Shown one piece after another: positions 1-5,855 of a stretch of 6,251 nucleotides of DNA (positions are counted from its first letter, which is position 1; every line of letters starts with the position of its first letter). Source of the DNA: an uncultured Bacilli bacterium (GTDB lineage: Bacteria; Bacillota_I; Bacilli_A; RF39; UBA660); assembly GCA_944363685.1 (NCBI GenBank), contig CALVUV010000143.1, positions 1 through 6,251 on the forward strand. The letters are read 5' to 3'. The notes below the pieces were generated by a model. The model did no database searches. It was not told where the DNA came from and saw only the letters and a program-made list of their open reading frames with translations. The translations under genes were made by a program, and so were the position numbers.

Positions 1-127
1 GCTGGTTGGCGGTGGGGCGGGTGCCCATCCAGAGTAATAGAAGGTTCGCGGCCACAAGCACGGCCAGCAGCATCGGGAACACCCGGTTGCCCCAAACCTT
101 GCGCAGTTCGGCGGTGAGCAGGCTCAT
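1..127 (-). CDS. ABC-2-type transporter permease, N-terminal fragment
   Basis: Partial gene running off the left edge; 42 complete codons are visible. The product begins MSLLTAELRKVWGNRVFPML, a short cytoplasmic amphipathic start followed by one hydrophobic segment (about residues 16-35), then MGTRPTANQ. This is the usual N-terminus of a multi-spanning ABC export permease, where the first helix follows a short 'E-L-(R/K)-K' stretch. Its ATG (127-125) overlaps the TGA (126-124) of the upstream ATPase gene as ATGA, so the two are almost certainly translationally coupled and form one transporter. The GC-rich composition matches the body of the ATPase gene. Substrate unknown. The assignment rests on context and a single membrane segment, because the remainder lies outside the window. 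Confidence 0.75.
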   Translation of the reverse strand, partial: MSLLTAELRKVWGNRVFPMLLAVLVAANLLLLWMGTRPTANQ

Positions 128-918
128 TTCCCGTCCCCCTCCCCGAATACCGCGAGGTAGACATCCTCCAGTCCTTTGCCTGGAGCGTAAGTTTCAATTA
201 GTTCCGGCACTGGCGCGGCGTCCACGATCTGCCCGGCGCGCAACAGGATTACTTCGGTGGCAACGGTCTCCACATCCGATACCACATGGGTAGCGACCAG
301 GATGATGCGGTCGGCGGCCATCCGGGCGAGCAGCGTGCGCAGGCGCACCCGCTCCTTGGGGTCAAGCCCGGCGGTGGGTTCGTCCAGGATCAGCAGCTTG
401 GGATCGCCCAGCAGGGCGGACGCCAGCAGCAGCCGCTGCTTCATGCCGCCGGAGTAGGCGGACAGACGCTTGTCCAGCTCGGCCGACAGATTGACCGCCG
501 CGGCCACCCGGTCCACCTCGGCAGGCACAGCTTTGCGGGAAATCTCTTTCAGTGCCGCCATGTAAGCGAGAAACCGGCGGCCGGTGTAGCTGTCGTACAG
601 CCCCTGCTGCTGGGGCATATAGCCGAGGATGCGGCGGAAGGCAATGCCCCGCGCGGGCCTGCCGCACCAGAGCACCTCGCCGGAATCTGCCGCCAGCGTA
701 CCGGTGATGATGCTGATCAGCGTGCTTTTACCCGCGCCGTTGGGGCCCAACAGGCCGTAAAGCCCCGGGCCGAGGGTGAGGGACACCCCGGCCAGAGCCT
801 GTTTTGGACGAAGAACTTTCTTCCTTTGACGTGAAAAGAAGAAAAATACACGATTTGGCACTTGATAGGCTTTTTGCAGGTTTTGAATAACAAGATCTGC
901 ATGAATCGAAGAAGGCAT
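124..918 (-). CDS. ABC transporter ATP-binding protein
   Basis: Cytoplasmic ATPase subunit of an ABC exporter (264 aa from ATG 918). All motifs are present: Walker A GPNGAGKS (residues 58-65), Q-loop in MPQQQGLYDSYTG (about 101-112), signature LSAYSGGMKQR (152-162), Walker B LLILDEP (175-181, catalytic Glu 180) and H-loop His 211 in VATHVVSD. It should therefore bind and hydrolyse ATP. It overlaps the downstream permease gene by ATGA. Start choice is uncertain: ATG 918 is the best ATG, an in-frame TTG lies at 924, and neither has a recognisable Shine-Dalgarno sequence. Odd points: the first ~40 codons are AT-rich and encode a basic/aromatic stretch (VFFFFSRQRKK, about residues 24-34) between the first strand and the KQALAGVSL strand, where most relatives have only a short turn. 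Composition switches sharply to GC-rich near 800-815. The cargo is not deducible. Confidence 0.93.
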   Translation of the reverse strand: MPSSIHADLVIQNLQKAYQVPNRVFFFFSRQRKKVLRPKQALAGVSLTLGPGLYGLLGPNGAGKSTLISIITGTLAADSGEVLWCGRPARGIAFRRILGYMPQQQGLYDSYTGRRFLAYMAALKEISRKAVPAEVDRVAAAVNLSAELDKRLSAYSGGMKQRLLLASALLGDPKLLILDEPTAGLDPKERVRLRTLLARMAADRIILVATHVVSDVETVATEVILLRAGQIVDAAPVPELIETYAPGKGLEDVYLAVFGEGDGK

Positions 919-924
919 AAGCAA

Positions 925-991
925 TAAGAAGTATATGTTATATGTGATATATAATATTGATTTGGAAACAGAAAATTGGAATTTTCAGAAA
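925..991. other. AT-rich spacer between lipoprotein and ABC ATPase genes
   Basis: A 67-bp very AT-rich gap. It contains an inverted repeat GAAAATT-gg-AATTTTC (971-977 and 980-986) just past the lipoprotein stop codon, and a run of TATAT-like sequence (about 932-955) ahead of the ATPase gene. The inverted repeat is short and AT-only in its arms, so it would make a weak hairpin. It is not followed by a clear T-run, so I do not call a terminator. No -35/-10 pair with good spacing was found either. The lipoprotein and ATPase genes may be co-transcribed through it. Confidence 0.4.
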
Positions 992-2215
992 TTATTCAAA
1001 TGCATCGTCAACCATTTGATAACCACTGGAGTTAGAGTTTACATAATCCTGCTTGGTAACAAAGGCATAAATATTGGCAACGTAATCGAAATTGGAAACC
1101 GTGCCATCTTCGGAAATGGAAACGGGGGTATAGGTTGTATAGTCCGTTGCGACATAACAAAGATCTCCAATGGTTGTCAACACATACACAGGTCGGTTGT
1201 TGTATGGTGTTTGCAAGGTAAACTCCGTACAGTCTCCAGTTTCAAAATCCAAGATATAAGCACACATATCATACGAATTGTCATCCGGTTCCATCTGCGT
1301 TTCGGTAATCATCAAATTTCCATCAAACAAGTATCGCATACTGGGGGCCCCGAAGGACTCTTTCACCGTAAAAGTGGCGCTTTTCTCTTCGTTATCCGTC
1401 AGGCTAATTCTTTGCACACTATTGTTTTGCTCGTTGAGAGCAAACAGGTATCCATCGCGAACCAAGGAGTTGCCACTTGCACTGTTATCGACATAAAATG
1501 GTTCCTGTATTATGTTGCTTTGCGGATCGTACATACAATAGCTAATTCCTTCGGGGGAGATATAATTAAGACATAGCATATCTTCCGTACAATCACACAG
1601 CGAATAGTGGCTATCACCGGAGCCAAGGTCCATCACTTTCTCGCAGATACCACTTTCAAAGTTTGCATACCACAATTGGTAGGTGATGTCTCCGTCTTCC
1701 CCAATTTCATAAAGGTCGAAATAAAGATCATTCCCGGTAGTACAAAATCCCCCTTGTATATATTGGTTGGAGGAAAGTTCAAATACAGTTCGGCGATCAG
1801 ACCCGTCCATGTTCATCAACATGGCGTACGGGTTACTGGAATCGGTAGCTTCGGAGAAAACCACCAAGAGCTGATCTCCAACACGTAATAGCATGGGTGG
1901 AAACATTGTAGAAGGTGTTGAAATATAACTCGGGCAGCTTTCATCTGCGTGTGTGCAGTTTGGATTTGCACACAAGAAAATACGCTGTTTTGTATTGACA
2001 TCCGTATAGAACAGGTTAGCGGAATCAGGAAAAACTGTTTGAAGTTCATAGATTCCCGCGTCAGTAGTGACATATAGGCCATCTCCGGCAGTTGTCAAAG
2101 CGCTGGTGAGATTGGTTTCTGACGTTGGAGACGAACTTCCTTCATTGGTTACAGTGCACCCTGCAAGACTGGCGACAGCCAAACTAACGCACAACAATTT
2201 CAACACGAATTTCAT
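992..2215 (-). CDS. Secreted lipoprotein, predicted beta-propeller-like
   Basis: 407-aa lipoprotein starting at ATG 2215 with a textbook type II signal peptide: MKFVLKLLCVSLAVASLAGC, lipobox LAGC and lipidated Cys 20. It should be anchored to the outer face of the membrane. The mature part has a Ser/Thr-rich linker (20-45) and then repeated short beta-strand-like units of the type 'D-G-x-L-Y/F-A' and 'I-Y-x-L', suggesting a propeller-like fold without an obvious active site. Residues 82-94 carry a C-x4-C-x-H-x4-C cluster (C82, C87, H89, C94) after a 'LFYTDVNTKQRIFLC' strand pair, a signature I associate with clostridial lipoproteins of this type. The frame stays open upstream to 2425, but only the 2215 start gives a signal peptide. 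Its Shine-Dalgarno is weak (GAAAGG, 12 nt upstream). It sits directly upstream of an ABC exporter in the same direction, so it may be an accessory or sensor protein for it. Exact function unknown. Confidence 0.85.
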   Translation of the reverse strand: MKFVLKLLCVSLAVASLAGCTVTNEGSSSPTSETNLTSALTTAGDGLYVTTDAGIYELQTVFPDSANLFYTDVNTKQRIFLCANPNCTHADESCPSYISTPSTMFPPMLLRVGDQLLVVFSEATDSSNPYAMLMNMDGSDRRTVFELSSNQYIQGGFCTTGNDLYFDLYEIGEDGDITYQLWYANFESGICEKVMDLGSGDSHYSLCDCTEDMLCLNYISPEGISYCMYDPQSNIIQEPFYVDNSASGNSLVRDGYLFALNEQNNSVQRISLTDNEEKSATFTVKESFGAPSMRYLFDGNLMITETQMEPDDNSYDMCAYILDFETGDCTEFTLQTPYNNRPVYVLTTIGDLCYVATDYTTYTPVSISEDGTVSNFDYVANIYAFVTKQDYVNSNSSGYQMVDDAFE

Positions 2216-2262
2216 GTTTACCCAAAGCCTTTCATTGTAGAAGTTTGATTGGCAATAACAAA

Positions 2263-2339
2263 TGAAGTGGGACAAGTGCGACACATCGCTTTGAAGCCTA
2301 CGATTTGCCATCGCGCTTGTGCCGCACTTGCCCAATTCA
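2263..2339. repeat. Long imperfect inverted repeat (hairpin or MITE-like element)
   Basis: Two arms, about 2263-2284 and 2319-2339, pair over roughly 19 positions around a 34-nt loop. The core is CAAGTGCG (2273-2280) against CGCACTTG (2323-2330), flanked by CAC/GTG inside and GGG/CCC, then TGAA/TTCA outside, with one bulged A (2272) and two mismatches. On the minus strand one of these mismatches becomes a G-U wobble, giving 12 consecutive pairs, so the minus-strand transcript (the direction of both flanking genes) folds best. The loop can form a small inner hairpin (CGAT-ggcaa-ATCG on the minus strand). There is no T-run after either arm. It may be an intercistronic RNA structure between the secreted-protein and lipoprotein genes, or the remains of a small inverted-repeat element. 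No target-site duplication was recognised. Confidence 0.6.
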
Positions 2340-2406
2340 CTAATGTTAAATGTGAGGATAATCTCGAAGGATTCTCGAAACAGCGAGCAATCTTCCGGTG
2401 GTAATG

Positions 2407-2883
2407 TCAGTTCGCACGTACCCAAACAGAGATGCCGCTACCACCGAAATAGACGGTACTCCACGGACCAACGGGCTCGCGAGCGGTTAAAAGTTCACGG
2501 GAATAGTACAGTCGGATCACAGACTCACTGTTGTCGTACAAACGAGAATCGGCAGAGCCCGTTGACAGAGGCCAAATGATTGCACGTCCATTGGAATCAG
2601 ATCGATTCACAGCATAATTGACGTTTGCGGTAACCATCATGTAATATCCAGTGTAGCCGCTGCGTGTACCGATTAAAAAGTTCTGATCTTTCCCCATTGT
2701 ACTGGTCTGCATCAGATTCAGGGCGCGGCCTTGGTAGGCAGAGCCGGTCGAGCCGTTGATATTCAACAGATAGCCAAATTGTCCATTGGGACGATAGCTT
2801 GCAGCAAAAGAGGGAAGTGCCATTGCGCAAGCCATCACGAGGGCCAGACAAGCGGTCAGGAGCTTCTTACTCAGCGTTTTCAT
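2407..2883 (-). CDS. Small secreted protein, possibly ricin-type beta-trefoil-like
   Basis: 158-aa exported protein. ATG 2883 is set by a strong AAAGGAGG (2900-2893) with 9-nt spacing. Residues 1-27 form a classical signal peptide (basic MKTLSKK, hydrophobic core, SFA before the likely cleavage after Ala 27), leaving a mature protein of about 130 residues with no membrane segment, no sortase motif and no cysteine. It is rich in Gly, Ser, Asn, Tyr and Arg. Segments GRALNLMQTST and YAVNRSDSNGRAIIWPL (about 90-106) resemble the repeated 'aL...s..NG..v.lW.l' pattern of ricin-type carbohydrate-binding trefoils, but the Q-x-W hallmark is absent, so this is a weak fold guess. Separated by 191 nt from the lipoprotein gene in the same direction. 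It has a long structured 5' leader. Could be an adhesin, lectin-like effector or bacteriocin-like product; function unknown. Confidence 0.8.
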   Translation of the reverse strand: MKTLSKKLLTACLALVMACAMALPSFAASYRPNGQFGYLLNINGSTGSAYQGRALNLMQTSTMGKDQNFLIGTRSGYTGYYMMVTANVNYAVNRSDSNGRAIIWPLSTGSADSRLYDNSESVIRLYYSRELLTAREPVGPWSTVYFGGSGISVWVRAN

Positions 2884-2941
2884 CACATAAGTCCTCCTTT
2901 TCATCAGGTTTTTGGTGATGGAGTTGGTTTTGAAGCGAAGA

Positions 2942-3003
2942 CCATTACCTGCGCGCCGGTAACGGCTTTTACAAGTCGTGGTCAGTTCCCGGGTTCGCTG
3001 ACC
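2942..3003 (-). promoter_or_regulatory. Structured 5' leader of the secreted-protein gene
   Basis: Upstream of the secreted-protein start are three consecutive hairpin-forming segments in about 60 nt. They are GGTCAG/CTGACC (2980-2985 with 2998-3003, 12-nt loop containing CCCGGG), CGGCTT/AAGTCG (2963-2968 with 2973-2978, 4-nt loop, one wobble) and CCATTACC/GGTAACGG (2942-2949 with 2958-2965, 8-nt loop, one mismatch). The second and third share 2963-2965, so they would be mutually exclusive at their bases. The segment is more GC-rich than the flanks and no credible ORF with a ribosome binding site runs through it. I compared it by eye with common riboswitch consensus elements and found no convincing match. 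A weak possible promoter lies further upstream on the minus strand (TTGTGG at 3050-3045, TATGGT at 3029-3024, 15-bp spacing). Confidence 0.45.
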
Positions 3004-3098
3004 CTTTCCTGTAACCACAAGATACCATAGAATCATTTGCTACACCACAAATTTGACACCAAATTAGAGTCTTTCGACATGAAATGCCAGTAAACAAC

Positions 3099-3125
3099 AG
3101 ATGCCTCGGCGTAGCCGGGGCATCT
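3099..3125 (-). terminator. Probable terminator after the XRE gene
   Basis: A GC-rich hairpin lies 31 bp past the XRE stop codon: arms AGATGCCTCGGC (3099-3110) and GCCGGGGCATCT (3114-3125), 12 paired positions, 3-nt loop. On the minus strand it is followed by gttgttta, a short T-rich stretch, which suits termination of leftward transcription from the XRE gene. One pair is a G-T wobble on the plus strand and therefore an A-C mismatch in the minus transcript, so the stem is slightly better in the other orientation. No plus-strand gene ends here, however. It separates the XRE transcript from the secreted-protein unit. Confidence 0.65.
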
Positions 3126-3156
3126 TGTGGATTTATGAGCAATAGAAACAGGTGCA

Positions 3157-3528
3157 CTACTGGTTTAAGAGACGAACAAGTTCTGTGATGAGAAACCATT
3201 GTAGTTCAATGGATTTTTGCCTTGTGGATTCGGTGCCAAAATATTCTGCCAGTGCAGATACCAGCCCTTTTTGTTCTTGTGACAATGAGCGAACAGAAAG
3301 CAGCTCCGCATTTTCACCATAAACCAGTGTGTCGAGAGATATACCAAATAATTCCGCCATCTCGATCAGGCATTCAGCGGACGGCAGTTTGGCGTTTGTC
3401 TCATAAGCGCTGATGGTTGAGGTCTTTTTCCCCAGCCGCTTGCCGAGCTCCTGTTGTGTCCACCCTTTGCTTTCCCGCAACCGGCGAATGTGATCGCCAA
3501 TATAGTAAAATCGCTCTGTATTTTTCAT
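3157..3528 (-). CDS. XRE-family HTH transcriptional regulator
   Basis: 123-aa cytoplasmic DNA-binding protein. An N-terminal Cro/C1-type helix-turn-helix covers about residues 10-64: IGDHIRRLRESKGWTQQELG, then KRLGKKTSTISAYETNAKLP, then the closing helix ECLIEMAELFGISLDTLVYG. The C-terminal half (about 70-123) is helical with no recognised ligand domain and could serve in dimerisation. Start ATG 3528 has AGGA at 7-nt spacing (3539-3536). An in-frame TTG at 3585 would add 19 residues ahead of the HTH and has no comparable site. The gene is divergent from the agr-like operon, with an inverted repeat over that operon's -10 box in the shared intergenic region. The natural inference is that this protein represses or gates the agr-like promoter and possibly itself. 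No clear promoter for its own transcript was identified. Confidence 0.92.
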   Translation of the reverse strand: MKNTERFYYIGDHIRRLRESKGWTQQELGKRLGKKTSTISAYETNAKLPSAECLIEMAELFGISLDTLVYGENAELLSVRSLSQEQKGLVSALAEYFGTESTRQKSIELQWFLITELVRLLNQ

Positions 3529-3601
3529 GTCTGTATCCTGACCGTTTGAACATCCCGCACAGTTATTTTCTTTAAGATAAGACAATTTTATACAATTGCG
3601 G

Positions 3602-3631
3602 TTGCCAATCGGTGTAATGCAAACGTATAAT
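3602..3631 (+). promoter_or_regulatory. Sigma-A-type promoter of the agr-like operon
   Basis: TTGCCA (3602-3607) and a perfect TATAAT (3626-3631) separated by 18 bp, reading toward the response-regulator gene. The expected start is near 3638, about 33 nt before the AGGAGG ribosome binding site. The -10 box overlaps the left arm of the 3629-3649 inverted repeat, so a protein bound there should block RNA polymerase. Confidence 0.75.
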
Positions 3632-3649
3632 TACACTATAAGTGTAATT
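3612..3649. promoter_or_regulatory. Putative operator: perfect inverted repeat plus extra half-site
   Basis: AATTACACT (3629-3637), centre ATA, AGTGTAATT (3641-3649) is a perfect 9-bp inverted repeat overlapping the -10 box and the presumed transcription start. A third copy of the half-site, GTGTAAT, lies at 3612-3618 inside the promoter spacer, exactly 30 bp from the identical right-arm copy at 3642-3648. It also forms an inverted pair with ATTACAC at 3630-3636. Two dimers on the same face, or alternative dimer placements, are therefore possible. The adjacent XRE protein is the best candidate ligand (inference from divergence and position). Confidence 0.7.
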
Positions 3650-3670
3650 CTGATAAAAAACTTGACTTTC

Positions 3671-3676
3671 AGGAGG
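3671..3676 (+). promoter_or_regulatory. Ribosome binding site favouring ATG 3686
   Basis: Perfect AGGAGG with 9-nt spacing to ATG 3686. A weaker GGGAG (3731-3735), 7 nt before the in-frame ATG 3743, could support a second, shorter product. Confidence 0.7.
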
Positions 3677-3685
3677 GTAGGTCGT

Positions 3686-4474
3686 ATGTTGGAGTGTAAA
3701 GAAGGACGCCTGCTGCGGCGCAACAAAGGCGGGAGTACAACGATGAAAATCAATGTTTTGCTCTGTGATGATGAGAAAGACTTTCTGCAGAGGCTGACTG
3801 AAACGATTACACAACAACCTCTGCCAGAGGGGACTTCCGTTGCCGTCACAAAGAATTCCCACTCGACAAGCTTGAGTGACCGTGACCTGTCACAATACCA
3901 AATCATGTTTTTGGACATTGATATGCCAGAGCGGAGCGGTATGGACATTGCAAGGCGGGTGCGGGAACTCTACCTTGACACAATTATCATCTTTGTGACC
4001 AATTACCCCCAGTTTTCCCTGGAAGGATACGAAGTGCGGGCATTTCGCTATCTGCTCAAACAGGAGATGGAGCAAAAACTGCCTGTGTATTTCCGCGATG
4101 CGCTGGCGGAAATTTCGCGTGGTGAAAAAGGGCTGCATTTTTCCGTCAATGCTGAATCCTACTATGTGCCGTATGGCGATATTATTTATATGGGTTGCGA
4201 TCAGCGAGTGATCTACCTGTACACCGTCACCCCCCGGCAAAACGGCGATCATTTTTACGGTAAGATGGAAGATCTGGCCCGTGAACTGGAGCCGGAAGGC
4301 TTTTTGCGCATACAAAAAAGCTACCTGGTCAATATGGCGCATATCAAAAAGCTCAACTATGACCGTGTCATTTTAAGCAACGGCAAAGAGCTTTCTGTCA
4401 GCCGCAAGGGATATTCGCAAATCAAAATCCAGTATCTGGCATGGAAGAACCGGCAGTGGAGGACATCGCAGTGA
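3686..4474 (+). CDS. AgrA-like LytTR response regulator
   Basis: 262 aa from ATG 3686, or 243 aa from ATG 3743, where the receiver domain proper begins (MKINVLLCDDE). I give the longer form because AGGAGG sits 9 nt before 3686; it adds a basic 19-residue tail. Numbered from 3743, the receiver domain spans about 1-120 with acidic pair Asp 9/Asp 10, phospho-acceptor Asp 58 (FLDIDMP), Thr 86 (FVTNY) and Lys 106 (RYLLK). The LytTR DNA-binding domain spans about 130-235 with the typical FLRIQKSYLVN, HIKKL and NGKELSVSRKGY stretches; the position usually His in 'RIHKSYLVN' is Gln here. It should be phosphorylated by the kinase encoded immediately downstream (GTGA overlap) and activate genes with paired LytTR sites. 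First gene of the operon, under the promoter and operator at 3602-3649. Confidence 0.93.
   Translation: MLECKEGRLLRRNKGGSTTMKINVLLCDDEKDFLQRLTETITQQPLPEGTSVAVTKNSHSTSLSDRDLSQYQIMFLDIDMPERSGMDIARRVRELYLDTIIIFVTNYPQFSLEGYEVRAFRYLLKQEMEQKLPVYFRDALAEISRGEKGLHFSVNAESYYVPYGDIIYMGCDQRVIYLYTVTPRQNGDHFYGKMEDLARELEPEGFLRIQKSYLVNMAHIKKLNYDRVILSNGKELSVSRKGYSQIKIQYLAWKNRQWRTSQ
4458..4462 (+). promoter_or_regulatory. Ribosome binding site deciding the kinase start
   Basis: GGAGG inside the end of the response-regulator gene, 8 nt before GTG 4471. The upstream in-frame ATG 4441 has no such site, so GTG 4471 with its GTGA overlap is preferred. Confidence 0.75.
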
Positions 4475-5778
4475 AGGAATATCTGTTGACATACTTGTGG
4501 ACAGGGCTGGAATGCTTTGCGGCAATCTTGCTGTTTGACGGACTCTCAGAGAGAAAACACAGGCCGGGGATACATTGGCTTATTGCTGTGTGCTTTACCG
4601 CTTTAATGGCGACAGGCCTAAACCTGCTTGATCCGGGATTGGCTAATTTGGGTAAAATATTGTATGTGTGCGCTGCTTTTTTTCTATTGCACTGTATTTT
4701 GTATCAAAGCGGCCTTTTGTTTGGCCTGTACATGACGATCATTTACTATGCAACGATGGGCTGTGTTGACAATCTCTGTGCAACATTTGTGTTTTGGCAA
4801 TCCGGCGAATCCACCGCAATCGATTTAAGCGATCAGGTTCCGGTTTCTATTATCATCCACATGATCGAAATATTACTTTTCTATTTGCTCAATCGAATCC
4901 GCAAGAGCAAAGTTACCGCAACCACAAACTGGAAATGGTATACCGTCCCAACTTTGCTCTCGATAGTTAGTATTTTGCTCATTCCCTTCTTTGGCAGCTG
5001 CTTTCAAAAAGGCCAAATGGACGTGTTTCCGCTCTTTGTCTGTGCAGTCTTCCTTGCCTTCCTGCAAACGGCGGCAATGTTTCTGGTCAGTTGGATGGAA
5101 CAGAATGCGCACTTTCGGGAGGAGTCACTCAGCCTGCGGACAAGGGCACAGGCACAGCAGGAGAGCATCGAAGCGCTGAGTGCGGCTTACGCCCAGCAGC
5201 GTAAACGGACCCATGATTTCCAGGCACATCTGGACACGCTGTCAGGGATGCTGGCACAGCAACCGCCTGATACAAGGGCACTGCAAAAGTATGTGCAGGG
5301 GTTACGGGCATCGCAGACAGACCGCATTTTGCTGGTCAACACGCATCACGCCGCGCTGGATGCCTTGCTCAACCAGAAGGCGTTTGTGGCCAAAAACCGC
5401 AAAATTGACATTCAGTTTTCGGTCAATGATCTGTCTGCGGTCAAAATCAATATGGTGGACCTTACCATCCTCATCAGCAACACCTTGGACAATGCCATCG
5501 AGGCCTGCGAGAAGTTGCCGGAGGACGACCGGCAAATTTTCGTACAGGTTTTGCTGGAAGAGGATGTACTGTTTTATTCTGTCCGCAACCGCTCGCTGCC
5601 GGTGAATGTACAGCCGGGGCAGTTACCGGTCACGACAAAAATTCCTCCGGCACTGCATGGATACGGCCTGCAAAATGTGCAGACCACACTGAGGAAGTAT
5701 CATTCCCTTTATGCCCTTAACTACGCCGACGGCTGGTTTGGATTTGCGACAGATCTGCCCAATACTCTAATTTCATGA
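4471..5778 (+). CDS. AgrC-like sensor histidine kinase
   Basis: 435-aa membrane kinase of the peptide-pheromone-sensing type. Start GTG 4471 is set by GGAGG and overlaps the response-regulator TGA as GTGA. The N-terminal ~210 residues hold six or seven hydrophobic helices (roughly 5-22, 35-53, 60-78, 82-98, 124-140, 158-175 and 185-208), the usual AgrC sensor layout with no large extracellular domain. A coiled-coil-like linker (about 218-245, Gln/Ala/Glu rich) leads to the phospho-acceptor His 248 in RKRTHDFQAHL. A GHKL-type ATPase domain follows, with N-box NTLDNAIEA (337-345) and glycine box GYGLQN (397-402). It should bind an extracellular cyclic peptide and phosphorylate the LytTR regulator encoded just upstream. 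An agrB-like gene follows 90 nt downstream. The ligand identity cannot be read from this sequence. Confidence 0.92.
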   Translation: MKEYLLTYLWTGLECFAAILLFDGLSERKHRPGIHWLIAVCFTALMATGLNLLDPGLANLGKILYVCAAFFLLHCILYQSGLLFGLYMTIIYYATMGCVDNLCATFVFWQSGESTAIDLSDQVPVSIIIHMIEILLFYLLNRIRKSKVTATTNWKWYTVPTLLSIVSILLIPFFGSCFQKGQMDVFPLFVCAVFLAFLQTAAMFLVSWMEQNAHFREESLSLRTRAQAQQESIEALSAAYAQQRKRTHDFQAHLDTLSGMLAQQPPDTRALQKYVQGLRASQTDRILLVNTHHAALDALLNQKAFVAKNRKIDIQFSVNDLSAVKINMVDLTILISNTLDNAIEACEKLPEDDRQIFVQVLLEEDVLFYSVRNRSLPVNVQPGQLPVTTKIPPALHGYGLQNVQTTLRKYHSLYALNYADGWFGFATDLPNTLIS

Positions 5779-5855
5779 CAAATAACTGCTCTTTCACTAC
5801 AAAAAAGAGGGCAAGGCGCAAATGATCTGCTTTAATAAGGGCAGGATTACCATAT

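Noticed and set aside
286..834. Plus-strand 182-codon ORF opposite the ABC ATPase
   Set aside because: It is the antisense reading of a GC-rich gene with every ABC ATPase motif intact on the other strand.
935..1888. Plus-strand ORFs opposite the lipoprotein gene
   Set aside because: They are antisense shadows with no ribosome binding sites or recognisable domains. The minus-strand frame has a full signal peptide and sensible protein composition.
2216..2425. Open frame extending the lipoprotein gene upstream to 2425
   Set aside because: It starts with TTG, crosses the long inverted repeat, and would bury a perfect lipoprotein signal peptide 70 residues inside the protein.
2935..3010. tRNA-like segment (CGGGTTCG on the plus strand, CTTGTAA on the minus strand)
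   Set aside because: Neither strand gives an acceptor stem, D-arm and T-arm with correct spacing; the resemblance is limited to single loops.
2884..3036. 51-residue upstream extension of the secreted-protein frame
   Set aside because: The strong AAAGGAGG sits just before ATG 2883, and the signal peptide begins exactly there. The extension overlaps the hairpin leader.
4441..4470. ATG 4441 as the kinase start
   Set aside because: It has no ribosome binding site and would overlap the regulator gene by 34 nt. GTG 4471 has GGAGG at 8 nt and a GTGA overlap.
5789..5809. CTCTTT/AAAGAG hairpin after the kinase gene as a terminator
   Set aside because: Only six mostly A-T pairs, a 9-nt loop and no T-run after it, so read-through into the agrB-like gene is more likely.
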